A stretch of DNA of 29,004 nucleotides from a virus, in IMG/VR virus record IMGVR_UViG_3300022074_000272, positions 1-29,004 of that record; one strand, 5' to 3'. Under the pieces are notes generated by a model. The model did not search any database and was not told the DNA's origin. It saw only the letters and a program-made list of their open reading frames with translations. Every line of letters starts with the position of its first letter. Position 1 is the stretch's first letter. A program made the position numbers and the translations under genes. Of the stretch, positions 18,759-27,513 are shown piece by piece.

Positions 18759-20186
18759 ATGGCAATTAACGCAAGATTATTAGGATTAGCACAAGGGCCT
18801 GGTATGCCTTTAGATTTAGCCGGTGCAGTACAACCAGCTATAGATAAAATGGAAAAAGCTGCGCTTAGAGAAAGACAATTAATAGCAGCAGAAGGCAAAG
18901 CTTTTAAGGAGGCTATGCAAGAAAGAGAAGCTTTTAGTGTTAAACTAATTAGTCAATATAAAGATCCTGAGTTTAAAGGTGTGCCTTCCCAAGGAGTATC
19001 ATGGTTAACTAGTAAAGCTGCGAAAATAAAACAAAATGTTTACAATATTGCAATGGACTCTTCACTGGGTAATTTGCAAAAAACATTGTTAATAAATGAG
19101 CAAAAAGAAAGTGTAAATGAATTAAAAACATGGGCCGACCAATATAAAGAAGCTGGAGAAAATTTTTTAGATCAAACAGATTTATTAAGTAGTTTAAATG
19201 ATTCTACATTAATAAAGCTTAATAAAATGAGACAAGCAGGTGAATTTTATTTAGTAGAAGATAAAGCTGTTTTTGAAATTGATGGTCAAACTATTATAAA
19301 AGAAATGAAAGATCTTCCAAATGCTTTTGGATTAATAGAACAAGATCATAAATCATATAATGATATATTAGAAAAATTAAATACTACTGCTCAAAAACAA
19401 GCTGCTAAAGGCGAAGGCATGAAGGCTGTTACCTTTGAAATTGATAAAGCAATTGAAGGGTTACAATTAACAGACATACAATATGCAACTCTTGCCGTAG
19501 ATCAATTAGGATATTTAGCAGGCGATGAAGCAGGGGTTTTGTTAAAGCAATTAGGTGTTGAAGCTGAAGATTTTAAACAATATTTATCAGAAGATATTGC
19601 GGATGGAAAAATAGTTGATGATGAAAAAGATGAAGCAGGTGGTGTTGTATTAGAAACTTTAAAAAAGTTTGTTGAGGATAATTTAAAATTAGCAACAACA
19701 GACCATTATAATGCTTATTACAAACGTAGTACAGAGGATCCATCTGAAACACAACAAAATAAAACTACAGTTATAAATGATGCAACAGATTTAATGACAG
19801 GTATATTTAATAAAATGCCTGCTAGTATTAGTGGGACTGCTGCTACTGGGGTTATCGATGAAATGATAACTATAATTAAAAGTGAGCCTATATTTTCTAC
19901 AGAAACTATTACAAATCCACAAACTAAAAAAGAACTTTTTCTTAGTATAATTAAAAAAGAATTACCAAATATAACAAATGAAGAAGCTAATACAGCATTT
20001 GAATCTAAATATCCCGGTAATCCTATGTTTTTTATAGGAGATATAGCTATACTTGATATTAATGGATTATTAAATGTATACAATCAAAAATTACCTTCAG
20101 CAAGAAGAATGACAAATTCCGAAATGAAAGATATATTAAATAATCTTATTAAGGATGAAAATATAAATCAAGACTTTTCACAATAA
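18759..20186 (+). CDS. Putative internal / cargo virion protein
   Basis: A 475-residue, largely helical, acidic protein with no cysteine, no membrane segment and no signal peptide. The N-terminus (A-I-N-A-R-L-L-G-L-A-Q-G) is followed by heptad-like charged helices through about residue 230. The remainder is acidic with a K/D/E-rich linker near 280-295. I recognise no catalytic motif. It sits between the Gly/Gln-rich protein and the 2244-residue cargo protein, with gaps of about 10 bases, in the place where related phages encode packaged internal proteins. The call rests on position and composition only. Confidence 0.5.
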   Translation: MAINARLLGLAQGPGMPLDLAGAVQPAIDKMEKAALRERQLIAAEGKAFKEAMQEREAFSVKLISQYKDPEFKGVPSQGVSWLTSKAAKIKQNVYNIAMDSSLGNLQKTLLINEQKESVNELKTWADQYKEAGENFLDQTDLLSSLNDSTLIKLNKMRQAGEFYLVEDKAVFEIDGQTIIKEMKDLPNAFGLIEQDHKSYNDILEKLNTTAQKQAAKGEGMKAVTFEIDKAIEGLQLTDIQYATLAVDQLGYLAGDEAGVLLKQLGVEAEDFKQYLSEDIADGKIVDDEKDEAGGVVLETLKKFVEDNLKLATTDHYNAYYKRSTEDPSETQQNKTTVINDATDLMTGIFNKMPASISGTAATGVIDEMITIIKSEPIFSTETITNPQTKKELFLSIIKKELPNITNEEANTAFESKYPGNPMFFIGDIAILDINGLLNVYNQKLPSARRMTNSEMKDILNNLIKDENINQDFSQ

Positions 20187-20196
20187 AATTAAAAGC

Positions 20197-23100
20197 ATGG
20201 AAGAAAATGAAATCTATATTGTAGATGGTCAAAAATACGAAGTAAACCCAAAAAGAAAAAATGATTTTTTTAAAAAATATCCGAATGCGGTATTATTTGA
20301 AGAACCAGTAAAGATAAACCCCAATGCTCAGGGTGCGGCTGCGGGAGGGGAACAAGCACCCAATACGGATTCCAATTTGGGAAATGGTTCATTGGTATTC
20401 GAACCACCAAAATATGAACAGCAATTTAAAACTTATTTAGACGGGAAAGAAAAAAATAAAGAACAGCGTTTAGAATTTTTAAATAGCGGGCTTGATGCTT
20501 ATGAACCTAAAATATCTAGTGAGGATGCTCTTTCTTATGCAAACATTCTTACAAATAAAATAGATTTTAAAAATTTAAAAGAAGAAGAAGACATATCAGC
20601 TTCTTTAAATACCTCCTTATCCTCTTTAATAAAAGGAGATGAATATATTCAAAAACATTTATTACCTGATCTTCAAGAAATAATACAACCTAAAATAGAT
20701 ACATTTAAAAAACTATTAGAAGGAAAGTATGATTTAACAGATATTAATGAAGTTCAAGAAGCTAATAAAAAATTAGAGTATTATGCTACTCAATTATATG
20801 GTAAAACTATTAGAAATAACAGAACATATAACAATAGAATAAATACTTATAAAGAGGCTGTTTTAGAATCTTATAATAATAAATTTAAAGATTTATCAGA
20901 CGAACAACGCCAAAAGCTAGTAGAGGCAAAAAGAAAAGAATTAGGCATTGCCGATGATACTATGCTAACTGAAGGTGTTAAAAAAGGATTAAGAAATATA
21001 AGTATTGGAATACAAAAAACAGATTTGTCTTTTAAAAATACAAATATACTTAAGCTACAAAAATCAATTGAAGGCTTAAATGATAATGATTTTGTTACAG
21101 AAGAAAGTGGTGCTCAACCTGGTTTACAAGGCGCTCAATATGCTAAAAGAACAAAAGTTTCTGATATAAAACTTCAAATTGCTCAACAAAAAATTTCATT
21201 AATAAATAATTTTGTAGATTTAAGGGGTGATGAAGCAGAATTAGCTTTTTTTAGAAAAGGAGAAACAGAGGGTTTATTACCTAAAAGTTTTGGTGATTTA
21301 GCTTTTTTAGTTGGTGAACAAATACCTCAATTACCTCTTGCTGTTGTAACTTTTGGGGCTGGAGTATTTGCACAAGAATACGGTAATGCATATTTTGATA
21401 CTATTATGGCAAAAATGGAAGCTAATGGTGAAGAATATACAGAAGAAAGATTTTTAGAATATTTAGATTCAGGAGAAGGTGATGCTGCAATTGCGGCGGT
21501 GTCCGCAACAATACAATCCGCTTTAGAATTTGCCGGAGCTGCAACTATAGTTGGGACTTTGATTACAAAGCCAGGTAAAGCAATTCTAAGAACTCTTATG
21601 AAAGATGGAGTTAAAAAATTTATAAGAGCAGGTGGTTTGCAAAGAGGAGGAAAAAATGTAGCAAGAGGATATTTAACAGAATATTTAACAGAAAGCTTTC
21701 AAACTCTTACTTCACAAATTTCAAAAGGATACTCTATTAACGATATAGATAAATATATTGACTTTGATGAAATACAAAAATCTGGGGCTGCGGGTGGCTT
21801 AGTTGGGTTTTTCTTACCATTTGGCAAACAAGTTGCAACACAAACTATAAGAGAAACAAAAGCTGTGACTAATAATATTATTGCAAAGTTTGATCCTAAT
21901 TCTCAAGCGGCAATTTTAAATAATCTTAAAAAAGAAATTACTGCTGCTGTATTAAGTAAAAAAATTACTGAACAAGAAGGTGAGGCTAAAATCAATGCTA
22001 TAAGTGATATTGAAAATTCAAATGCTACGATACCAAAAATTGTTAAAGGTGAAAAAAGAATTGAAGCTATAGAATTATTAATAGAAAAAAGAAAATTAGA
22101 AAACGAAAACCAAAACATTGATAAAGTATTTAAACCAGAAGAACAAATTCAAGAAATTAATCAAAAATTAGGCAAAATATTTATTGAATCAAAAATATCT
22201 AATGAATTACAAAATCAAATTGTTAAAGGAAAACTTTTTGCAAATGAATTAGAAAGAAAATTAGAAACTATAGAAATTAATTCAAAAGAAGAGTTTGTAA
22301 AAAAAGGAAAAGAGTTGGGTGAAAGTTGGGATTTAACCGATGGCGGAAGAATTACTACAGATAAAAAAACAGGTGAATCTAAAATTTATATAAATAAAGT
22401 TGCAGCTGCTGAAACAAGGAATGTTACTGTAATGGGCCATGAAGTATATCATCACGGGCTATTTTCAATTTTACGCACTGAAGAAAATAAAACTGTAGTT
22501 GTTGAACTTTCTAATTTGTTAAAAGAACATATTAAAACTTTAGATCCTGAAACTTTTGGAGAGGATTCATTTTTAGGACAAGTAATGAAAAAATATGAAA
22601 ATGATCCTAATTATACAGAGCAGATGACAGCTGAAGAATTATTTACTTCTATATCTGATTTGTATAACAATCCTTTTCTTAAACTAGATGAAGGCTTTTT
22701 AACTAGGATAGGTGATTTTATAAGAAGGCTATTACAAGACTTAGGATTTAAAAAAATTAAGTTTGATCCCGAGAATAAAGGTAAAGATATATTTAACTTT
22801 ATTAAAGATTATAGTTATTCTGTAAGGAAAGGAAAAACAAGTGGTGCTATAATTAAAGCATTAAATAAAGGTGTTGCAATAAGTCCTGAAATAGAATCCA
22901 AAGCACAAGCAATAGACGATGTGGTAAGCCAAGCGAGTAAAAGTGTTGAACTATCTGAAAAAGCTACAGAGTTATATAGTCAAAAAGGTATTGAAGCAGC
23001 AGGTGAAATAATAGAGCTATTTGATAAACCGTTAAATAATATAGTACAAAAATATAGAAGTGTTCCAAAATATAATTTTCAAGATTTAAAAGATGCTATT

Positions 23101-26100
23101 TCATTTGATCCTGATAGAGGTTTACTGGGCCTTATAATGAAATATAATCCTGATTCTAATGTACCTATTGCGGCATATATAAACAAATACTTAGCACAAA
23201 GATCTAAAGAATTCGCTCAAAAATTATTAGGTACTGAATTTGAATCTGACGTTACCGAAGCAAGGGGTGTAACTGATACTACTACAGAAGAAGTTACTGA
23301 AACACAAGAAACAAAACCTAAAAAAGATTTAGCAGAACAGCTTAATATAACGGAAAAATTAAAACAAGAAGTTTTGCAAGCAACAGAGGCTACGTTTGGT
23401 ACAAGACTTCCTCAAATAACTTCAAAAGAATTTGCTAAAGAATTGACTAAAAACTTTAGAATAAAGTTACAGCCTAAAATTTTAAAACTTGCGGGCAAAG
23501 GTGTTGCTTATGAAACTTTTTTAAGAGATAACTTTGAAACAATATATAAAATTCTTCCGCAGTCTACTATTAATAAAAGATTCAAACCTTTTAAAGAGCC
23601 TGTAATTGACAAGAAAACAGGCAAGCAATTAAGAGAAAGAACAGCAGAAGGTAATAAAGTTTTTATAAAAAAGAAAATATCTAAAGCAGAATGGGTTAGT
23701 TATTTTTTAGGAACAGAAGTAAAAAGGTCTACACAGGGCACACGTAAAACATCTATAGTTGAAGAAGTGGGGGTTGAACTTGCATTTGATGCTGTAAATG
23801 AAATAGTTAAGGACCCTAGTATAATGAATAAATTTAAAGATATTCAAGAATTACAGGGTAATACTTTAGCGGAAAATTATATTGCGGAAATAACAAAACA
23901 AATAGATAGAAATCCAAACTCAAAAGCATCGAAAGGGTTAACCCCTAGTGAGTTTTCGGATATTGCCTTTGAATTTGCAAAAATATTAAAAGAAGATGAA
24001 GGAGTTTTTGATCGTTTTAATAACTATAGGCCTAAAGGATTTACTGAAGATCAACTTGATTTTGTAAAAGATTTTACTATTAAATTATTTGACAACGGTG
24101 TTATTAAAGGAGATACTTTTGGGGGACTAATTTTTGAAGAAGCGCTTGCAAACCAAATGAAAGAATATGGGTTGCCTGTATTAGGTAGTGGAGCCGGATA
24201 TGATAATAACAGCCCAGATTTACAATTTAAGCAAGAAGGGCAAGAAAAACCTTTTTATTTAGAGGCTAAAAAAAGTATAACAGCCAGAATGGGAGGTGGT
24301 AGTTCTCGAGTTTATTTTTCTGGCACAGATCTTAAAGAAGCTAGAATAGATTTTATACGTAACAAAAAAATAGTTGATAGAAAAGATTTACCAAATGTTG
24401 GATTATTTGAAGCTTTTTTTGAAAGGAACATGCCGGCTGTTCGTGAAGCATTGAATTTTATTAATAAAATGGAAAAAGAAATTAATCCCGGAAAACCTGA
24501 GCAAACTCAATTTCCATTAAAAGGAACTATAAAAAGAGAAACTCTCGAAGCACTAGAAAAACAAGAATTCTATAAAAAAGCGTTTGGAAAAGGTATAAAA
24601 ATTACTGTTACAAGCCTTGAAAAGCATTATAATGATAAAGATAATTTTTATATACATATTGGTAAGGGAAAGGGAACTTATTTTATAGGCCAAAATATTA
24701 AAAATTTACCAGCTGATAGATTTGATGTCGAATTAAAAATGGATTTTTATTTAAAATCGAGTGGGAGTGGGACTAATAAGAATAGAGAAAACAATTTAAT
24801 ATATACTGCTTTTAGAAATGAAATGTCTGTTTTTAACTCAAAAAAAGTAAAGCCTTCTAAATTTAATATAGAAAATAAAATTGATGCGGAAATATTAAAA
24901 GAAAAACTTACGTCTAAAGCATCGAAAGGATTAAGCAGACAGTTTAATGAATTATTACAAGCTACATCAGGTGTACCATGGTATGAAAAGTTTTCACCTG
25001 CAAAAGCACAACTTGTTGGACAATCAAAAGGCAGATTTAAATTCTTTATACCCTATTCAGCTGAAGACTTTATGGGATTATTATATGCTACTCTTGGTGA
25101 AGGAAAACTTGGTAACCAGCAAAAACAATGGTATGAAGATAATTTAATAAGACCATTTTCACGCGGTATACAAGCATGGCAAAGAGAAAAAGAAAATTCA
25201 CTTAGAGAGTGGGCAGCATTAAAAAAAGAAGCAAGTAAAGATGTACCACTTAATCTTACAAAAAAGAACAGTACTGGATTTACAAATCAAGATTCTGTAA
25301 GATTATATATATGGTCTAAACAAGGAATGCCTATTGAAGGTATTCTTAAAAAAGAAATAAATGAAAATATAAAAATTGTAAGAAATGATCCTTTATTAAA
25401 AGCTTTTGCTGAAAGATTAATGGTTTTAAACCCAGAAGGTTATCCTGCTCCTACAAGTAATTGGACTTCCGGCGATATTACAACCGATCTTGTAGCCTAT
25501 GTTAATGATGTGAGAAGAACTGAATTTTTAGAAGAGTGGAGTAACAATGTAGATTTAATATTTACTGATGCAAATAAAAACAAACTACGAGCATTATACG
25601 GAAACGGATATGTTGAAGCATTAGAAGATATTCTTACCAGAATGAAAACCGGTAGAAACAGAAGATCAAGCGCTGGAAAAATTGAAAAAGCATTTTTAGA
25701 TTGGACAAATGATTCAGTTGGAACTATTATGTTCTTTAATACCAGATCTGCATTATTACAAACTTTATCTGCTGTAAACTTTATAAACTTTAGTGATAAT
25801 AATCCTGTTATGGCTGGACTAGCTTTAGCTAATTTTCCACAATATGTTAAAGACTTTACAACATTATTTAATTCAGACTTTTTAAAACAAAGACGATCTG
25901 GTTTACAAATAGATGTAAATGCAGATGAAATTGCTAATTCTGCTAAAACGTCAAAAAATAAAGTAAGAGCAATATTAAGTGCTATTCTTAAATTTGGTTT
26001 TACACCAACACAAATAGCGGATTCATTTGCAATTGCTTCAGGTGGTGCTTCGTTTTATAGAAACAGAATAAATAAATATAAGAAAGGGGGAATGACAGAA

Positions 26101-26931
26101 CAGCAAGCTGAACAGCAAGCATTTTTAGATTTTCAAGAAATAGCAGAAGAGACACAACAATCTGCAAGACCTGATAGAATTTCAATGCAACAAGCAGGTG
26201 GTTTAGGCCGTCTTATATTAGCTTTTGGTAACACCCCTATGCAATATGCTCGTCTTAGTAAAAAGGCTGCATTAGATTTAATTAATGGAAGAGGAGATTG
26301 GAAGACAAATATCAGTAAGATTATGTATTATAGCGTAATACAAAATATTATATTCTCATCCTTACAATCTGCTTTATTTACGCTTCTGTTTGACGACACA
26401 ACAGAAGATGACGAAAAGAAAAGATATTTTAGATTAATCAATCAAAGCGCAGATTCTATTTTAAGAGGTGTTGGTGTTTATGGTGCTGTTGCTTCAACAG
26501 TAAAAAATGTAATATTAGAAATTATAGAACAATCTAAATCAAAAAGACCAGATTATGCAGATGCAGCAATTGAAGCTACTCAACTGTCACCTCCTATTAA
26601 TTCTAAACTAAGAAAATTAATTTCTGCAGGTAATACTTTTACATTTAAACAATCTAAAGAAAAAGTATTTACTGAAGGATTTAGCTTAGATAATCCTGCT
26701 TTTTTAGCTGGTGGTAAAATACTTTCAGTTGGCTTAAATTTACCAGCTGATAGAGTTATTTTAAAATTAGATCACTTATATACTGCAATGAAACCAGAAA
26801 CAGAGCTTTGGCAATCTATAGCTTTAACCCTTGGGTATTCTGAGTGGGATTTAAATATGATTGAAAAACAAACAAAAAGAGATTTTCAAAAAGAAATTAA
26901 CAGAATAGAAAGAATATTAAAAAAATTATAA
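20197..26931 (+). CDS. Giant multidomain cargo (polyvalent) protein with zincin-like and nuclease-like domains
   Basis: A 2244-residue protein that most likely travels inside the virion and enters the cell with the DNA. Visible parts in order: a polar N-terminus; helical region 100-350; a hydrophobic/amphipathic stretch at about 365-480; an H748-E749-V-Y-H752-H-G metallopeptidase-like motif with a candidate third ligand in A-E813-E814-L-F; linker 880-1240; a 331-residue block (1243-1573) with P1340-D1341 followed after 14 residues by E1356-A-K1358, the PD-(D/E)XK pattern; and a C-terminal region (about 1580-2244) resembling the conserved tail of marine phage polyvalent proteins, with a hydrophobic helix near 2041-2065. 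The stop overlaps the next ATG (TAATG). That it is a cargo-type protein is fairly sure; enzyme activities are predicted from motifs only, and cleavage into smaller proteins is possible. Confidence 0.78.
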   Translation: MEENEIYIVDGQKYEVNPKRKNDFFKKYPNAVLFEEPVKINPNAQGAAAGGEQAPNTDSNLGNGSLVFEPPKYEQQFKTYLDGKEKNKEQRLEFLNSGLDAYEPKISSEDALSYANILTNKIDFKNLKEEEDISASLNTSLSSLIKGDEYIQKHLLPDLQEIIQPKIDTFKKLLEGKYDLTDINEVQEANKKLEYYATQLYGKTIRNNRTYNNRINTYKEAVLESYNNKFKDLSDEQRQKLVEAKRKELGIADDTMLTEGVKKGLRNISIGIQKTDLSFKNTNILKLQKSIEGLNDNDFVTEESGAQPGLQGAQYAKRTKVSDIKLQIAQQKISLINNFVDLRGDEAELAFFRKGETEGLLPKSFGDLAFLVGEQIPQLPLAVVTFGAGVFAQEYGNAYFDTIMAKMEANGEEYTEERFLEYLDSGEGDAAIAAVSATIQSALEFAGAATIVGTLITKPGKAILRTLMKDGVKKFIRAGGLQRGGKNVARGYLTEYLTESFQTLTSQISKGYSINDIDKYIDFDEIQKSGAAGGLVGFFLPFGKQVATQTIRETKAVTNNIIAKFDPNSQAAILNNLKKEITAAVLSKKITEQEGEAKINAISDIENSNATIPKIVKGEKRIEAIELLIEKRKLENENQNIDKVFKPEEQIQEINQKLGKIFIESKISNELQNQIVKGKLFANELERKLETIEINSKEEFVKKGKELGESWDLTDGGRITTDKKTGESKIYINKVAAAETRNVTVMGHEVYHHGLFSILRTEENKTVVVELSNLLKEHIKTLDPETFGEDSFLGQVMKKYENDPNYTEQMTAEELFTSISDLYNNPFLKLDEGFLTRIGDFIRRLLQDLGFKKIKFDPENKGKDIFNFIKDYSYSVRKGKTSGAIIKALNKGVAISPEIESKAQAIDDVVSQASKSVELSEKATELYSQKGIEAAGEIIELFDKPLNNIVQKYRSVPKYNFQDLKDAISFDPDRGLLGLIMKYNPDSNVPIAAYINKYLAQRSKEFAQKLLGTEFESDVTEARGVTDTTTEEVTETQETKPKKDLAEQLNITEKLKQEVLQATEATFGTRLPQITSKEFAKELTKNFRIKLQPKILKLAGKGVAYETFLRDNFETIYKILPQSTINKRFKPFKEPVIDKKTGKQLRERTAEGNKVFIKKKISKAEWVSYFLGTEVKRSTQGTRKTSIVEEVGVELAFDAVNEIVKDPSIMNKFKDIQELQGNTLAENYIAEITKQIDRNPNSKASKGLTPSEFSDIAFEFAKILKEDEGVFDRFNNYRPKGFTEDQLDFVKDFTIKLFDNGVIKGDTFGGLIFEEALANQMKEYGLPVLGSGAGYDNNSPDLQFKQEGQEKPFYLEAKKSITARMGGGSSRVYFSGTDLKEARIDFIRNKKIVDRKDLPNVGLFEAFFERNMPAVREALNFINKMEKEINPGKPEQTQFPLKGTIKRETLEALEKQEFYKKAFGKGIKITVTSLEKHYNDKDNFYIHIGKGKGTYFIGQNIKNLPADRFDVELKMDFYLKSSGSGTNKNRENNLIYTAFRNEMSVFNSKKVKPSKFNIENKIDAEILKEKLTSKASKGLSRQFNELLQATSGVPWYEKFSPAKAQLVGQSKGRFKFFIPYSAEDFMGLLYATLGEGKLGNQQKQWYEDNLIRPFSRGIQAWQREKENSLREWAALKKEASKDVPLNLTKKNSTGFTNQDSVRLYIWSKQGMPIEGILKKEINENIKIVRNDPLLKAFAERLMVLNPEGYPAPTSNWTSGDITTDLVAYVNDVRRTEFLEEWSNNVDLIFTDANKNKLRALYGNGYVEALEDILTRMKTGRNRRSSAGKIEKAFLDWTNDSVGTIMFFNTRSALLQTLSAVNFINFSDNNPVMAGLALANFPQYVKDFTTLFNSDFLKQRRSGLQIDVNADEIANSAKTSKNKVRAILSAILKFGFTPTQIADSFAIASGGASFYRNRINKYKKGGMTEQQAEQQAFLDFQEIAEETQQSARPDRISMQQAGGLGRLILAFGNTPMQYARLSKKAALDLINGRGDWKTNISKIMYYSVIQNIIFSSLQSALFTLLFDDTTEDDEKKRYFRLINQSADSILRGVGVYGAVASTVKNVILEIIEQSKSKRPDYADAAIEATQLSPPINSKLRKLISAGNTFTFKQSKEKVFTEGFSLDNPAFLAGGKILSVGLNLPADRVILKLDHLYTAMKPETELWQSIALTLGYSEWDLNMIEKQTKRDFQKEINRIERILKKL
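23923..23940 (+). repeat. Direct repeat, upstream copy (encodes KASKGL)
   Basis: AAAGCATCGAAAGGGTTA, preceded by a serine codon, encodes S-K-A-S-K-G-L at residues 1242-1248. It matches the downstream copy at 17 of 18 bases and lies in the same frame. Confidence 0.8.
23923..24915 (+). other. In-frame inserted nuclease-like module inside the cargo gene
   Basis: The block is 993 bases (331 codons) from one copy of an 18-base repeat to the next, so its loss by recombination would leave the reading frame intact. It encodes residues 1243-1573. Upstream acidic residues sit in G-G-L-I-F-E1314-E1315. The P1340-D1341 ... E1356-A-K1358 pattern follows, then a Gly-rich loop (M-G-G-G-S-S) and an F-S-G-T strand. 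The second half has aromatic beta strands (F-Y-I-H-I-G-K-G-K-G-T-Y-F-I-G). This resembles restriction-enzyme-fold nucleases. Specificity cannot be read from sequence. Confidence 0.6.
24916..24933 (+). repeat. Direct repeat, downstream copy (encodes KASKGL)
   Basis: AAAGCATCGAAAGGATTA encodes the second S-K-A-S-K-G-L at residues 1573-1579, which runs on into the conserved C-terminal region of the cargo protein (S-R-Q-F-N-E-L-L). It differs from the upstream copy only at the third base of the glycine codon. Confidence 0.8.
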
Positions 26932-27092
26932 TGAAACCAATTACAAGTAAAACATCTACCCCTTTAATGAAAGATGCATGCTATAATAAAGTAGTAAGCC
27001 GATACGGACCAAAAAATTCTGCTTATAGAAGCGGTGCAATGGCTAAGTGTAGAAAAGTCGGTGCAGCAAATTGGGGTAATTCAAAGAAATAA
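26931..27092 (+). CDS. Small basic conserved phage protein (53 aa), unknown function
   Basis: A 53-residue lysine-rich protein. Its ATG overlaps the cargo stop by one base (TAATG) and its own stop overlaps the next ATG in the same way. The core D-A-C17-Y-N-K-V-V-S-R-Y and S-A-Y-R-S-G-A-M-A-K-C40-R-K-V-G-A-A-N-W-G-N matches a tiny family I recognise from marine phages and some giant viruses, with two conserved cysteines. No function is known to me. Cysteine spacing (23 residues) does not form a classic zinc finger. Small, basic and late-expressed, it may bind nucleic acid or be packaged. Despite its size, coding is well supported by overlap geometry and family resemblance. Confidence 0.8.
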   Translation: MKPITSKTSTPLMKDACYNKVVSRYGPKNSAYRSGAMAKCRKVGAANWGNSKK

Positions 27093-27352
27093 TGGGATTT
27101 AAAATGAAAGGTTCCCCGCTCATGCAAGTACGCAAAACACAAAAAGGTGCTGCATTAAAGCGATGGTTTAAAGAAGATTGGAGAACACCTAGTGGCAAAA
27201 AAGGCTACGAAGGTGGAGAAAATACATTTAGGCCTACAAAAAAAATATCAAGCAAGACTCCTGCCACGTGGAGTGAACTAACACCGAGCCAGAAAGCTAG
27301 AGCTAAAAGAGAAAAAGACACAAAAGGCAGAGTAAGCAAATATAGAAAATAA
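27092..27352 (+). CDS. Small basic protein, DUF5872-like
   Basis: An 86-residue, strongly basic protein. It has L-K-R-W-F-K-E-D-W (about 22-30), a Gly/Lys loop (S-G-K-K-G-Y-E-G-G), F-R-P-T-K-K-I-S-S-K-T-P-A-T-W (about 45-59) and a Lys/Arg helix to the end. This arrangement resembles the DUF5872 group found in phages and giant viruses, often near the type of gene that precedes it here. The family name is from memory and not checked. The start overlaps the upstream stop and the stop overlaps the next ATG, each by one base. Function unknown; charge suggests nucleic-acid or virion association. Confidence 0.75.
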   Translation: MGFKMKGSPLMQVRKTQKGAALKRWFKEDWRTPSGKKGYEGGENTFRPTKKISSKTPATWSELTPSQKARAKREKDTKGRVSKYRK

Positions 27353-27513
27353 TGGAACCCCTAAAAGTATATGGAATTAACATAACAGCACTATTCACTA
27401 CCATGGCACCCTTAAACCAAATATTACAAGGTATTGTATTGTTTTTAACAGCAATATATACTATTTTACAGATATTAAAACTTATTAAAAACAAAACAAA
27501 TGGCACTTCCTAA
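27352..27513 (+). CDS. Small membrane protein (53 aa), holin-like candidate
   Basis: A 53-residue protein whose ATG overlaps the preceding stop and whose last 14 bases overlap the next gene. After a short polar start (M-E-P-L-K-V-Y-G-I-N) a hydrophobic stretch covers about residues 10-18 and a clear transmembrane helix about residues 27-44 (I-V-L-F-L-T-A-I-Y-T-I-L-Q-I-L). It ends in a basic tail (K-L-I-K-N-K). Size, single strong helix and positive C-terminus fit small phage holins, and it is paired with a second membrane protein at the end of the late module. No endolysin is visible in the window, so lysis is a hypothesis. Confidence 0.68.
   Translation: MEPLKVYGINITALFTTMAPLNQILQGIVLFLTAIYTILQILKLIKNKTNGTS

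Noticed and set aside
19718-20083. A 121-codon leftward hydrophobic open frame
   Set aside because: It is antisense to the 475-residue virion gene, isolated on its strand, and explained by A/T-rich composition.
23923-24933. Intein or self-splicing intron as an explanation of the repeated block
   Set aside because: No intein start Cys/Ser block with an end His-Asn pair is seen at the borders. The block is translated in frame and its nuclease-like pattern is PD-(D/E)XK rather than LAGLIDADG. Duplicated flanks also differ from intein junctions.
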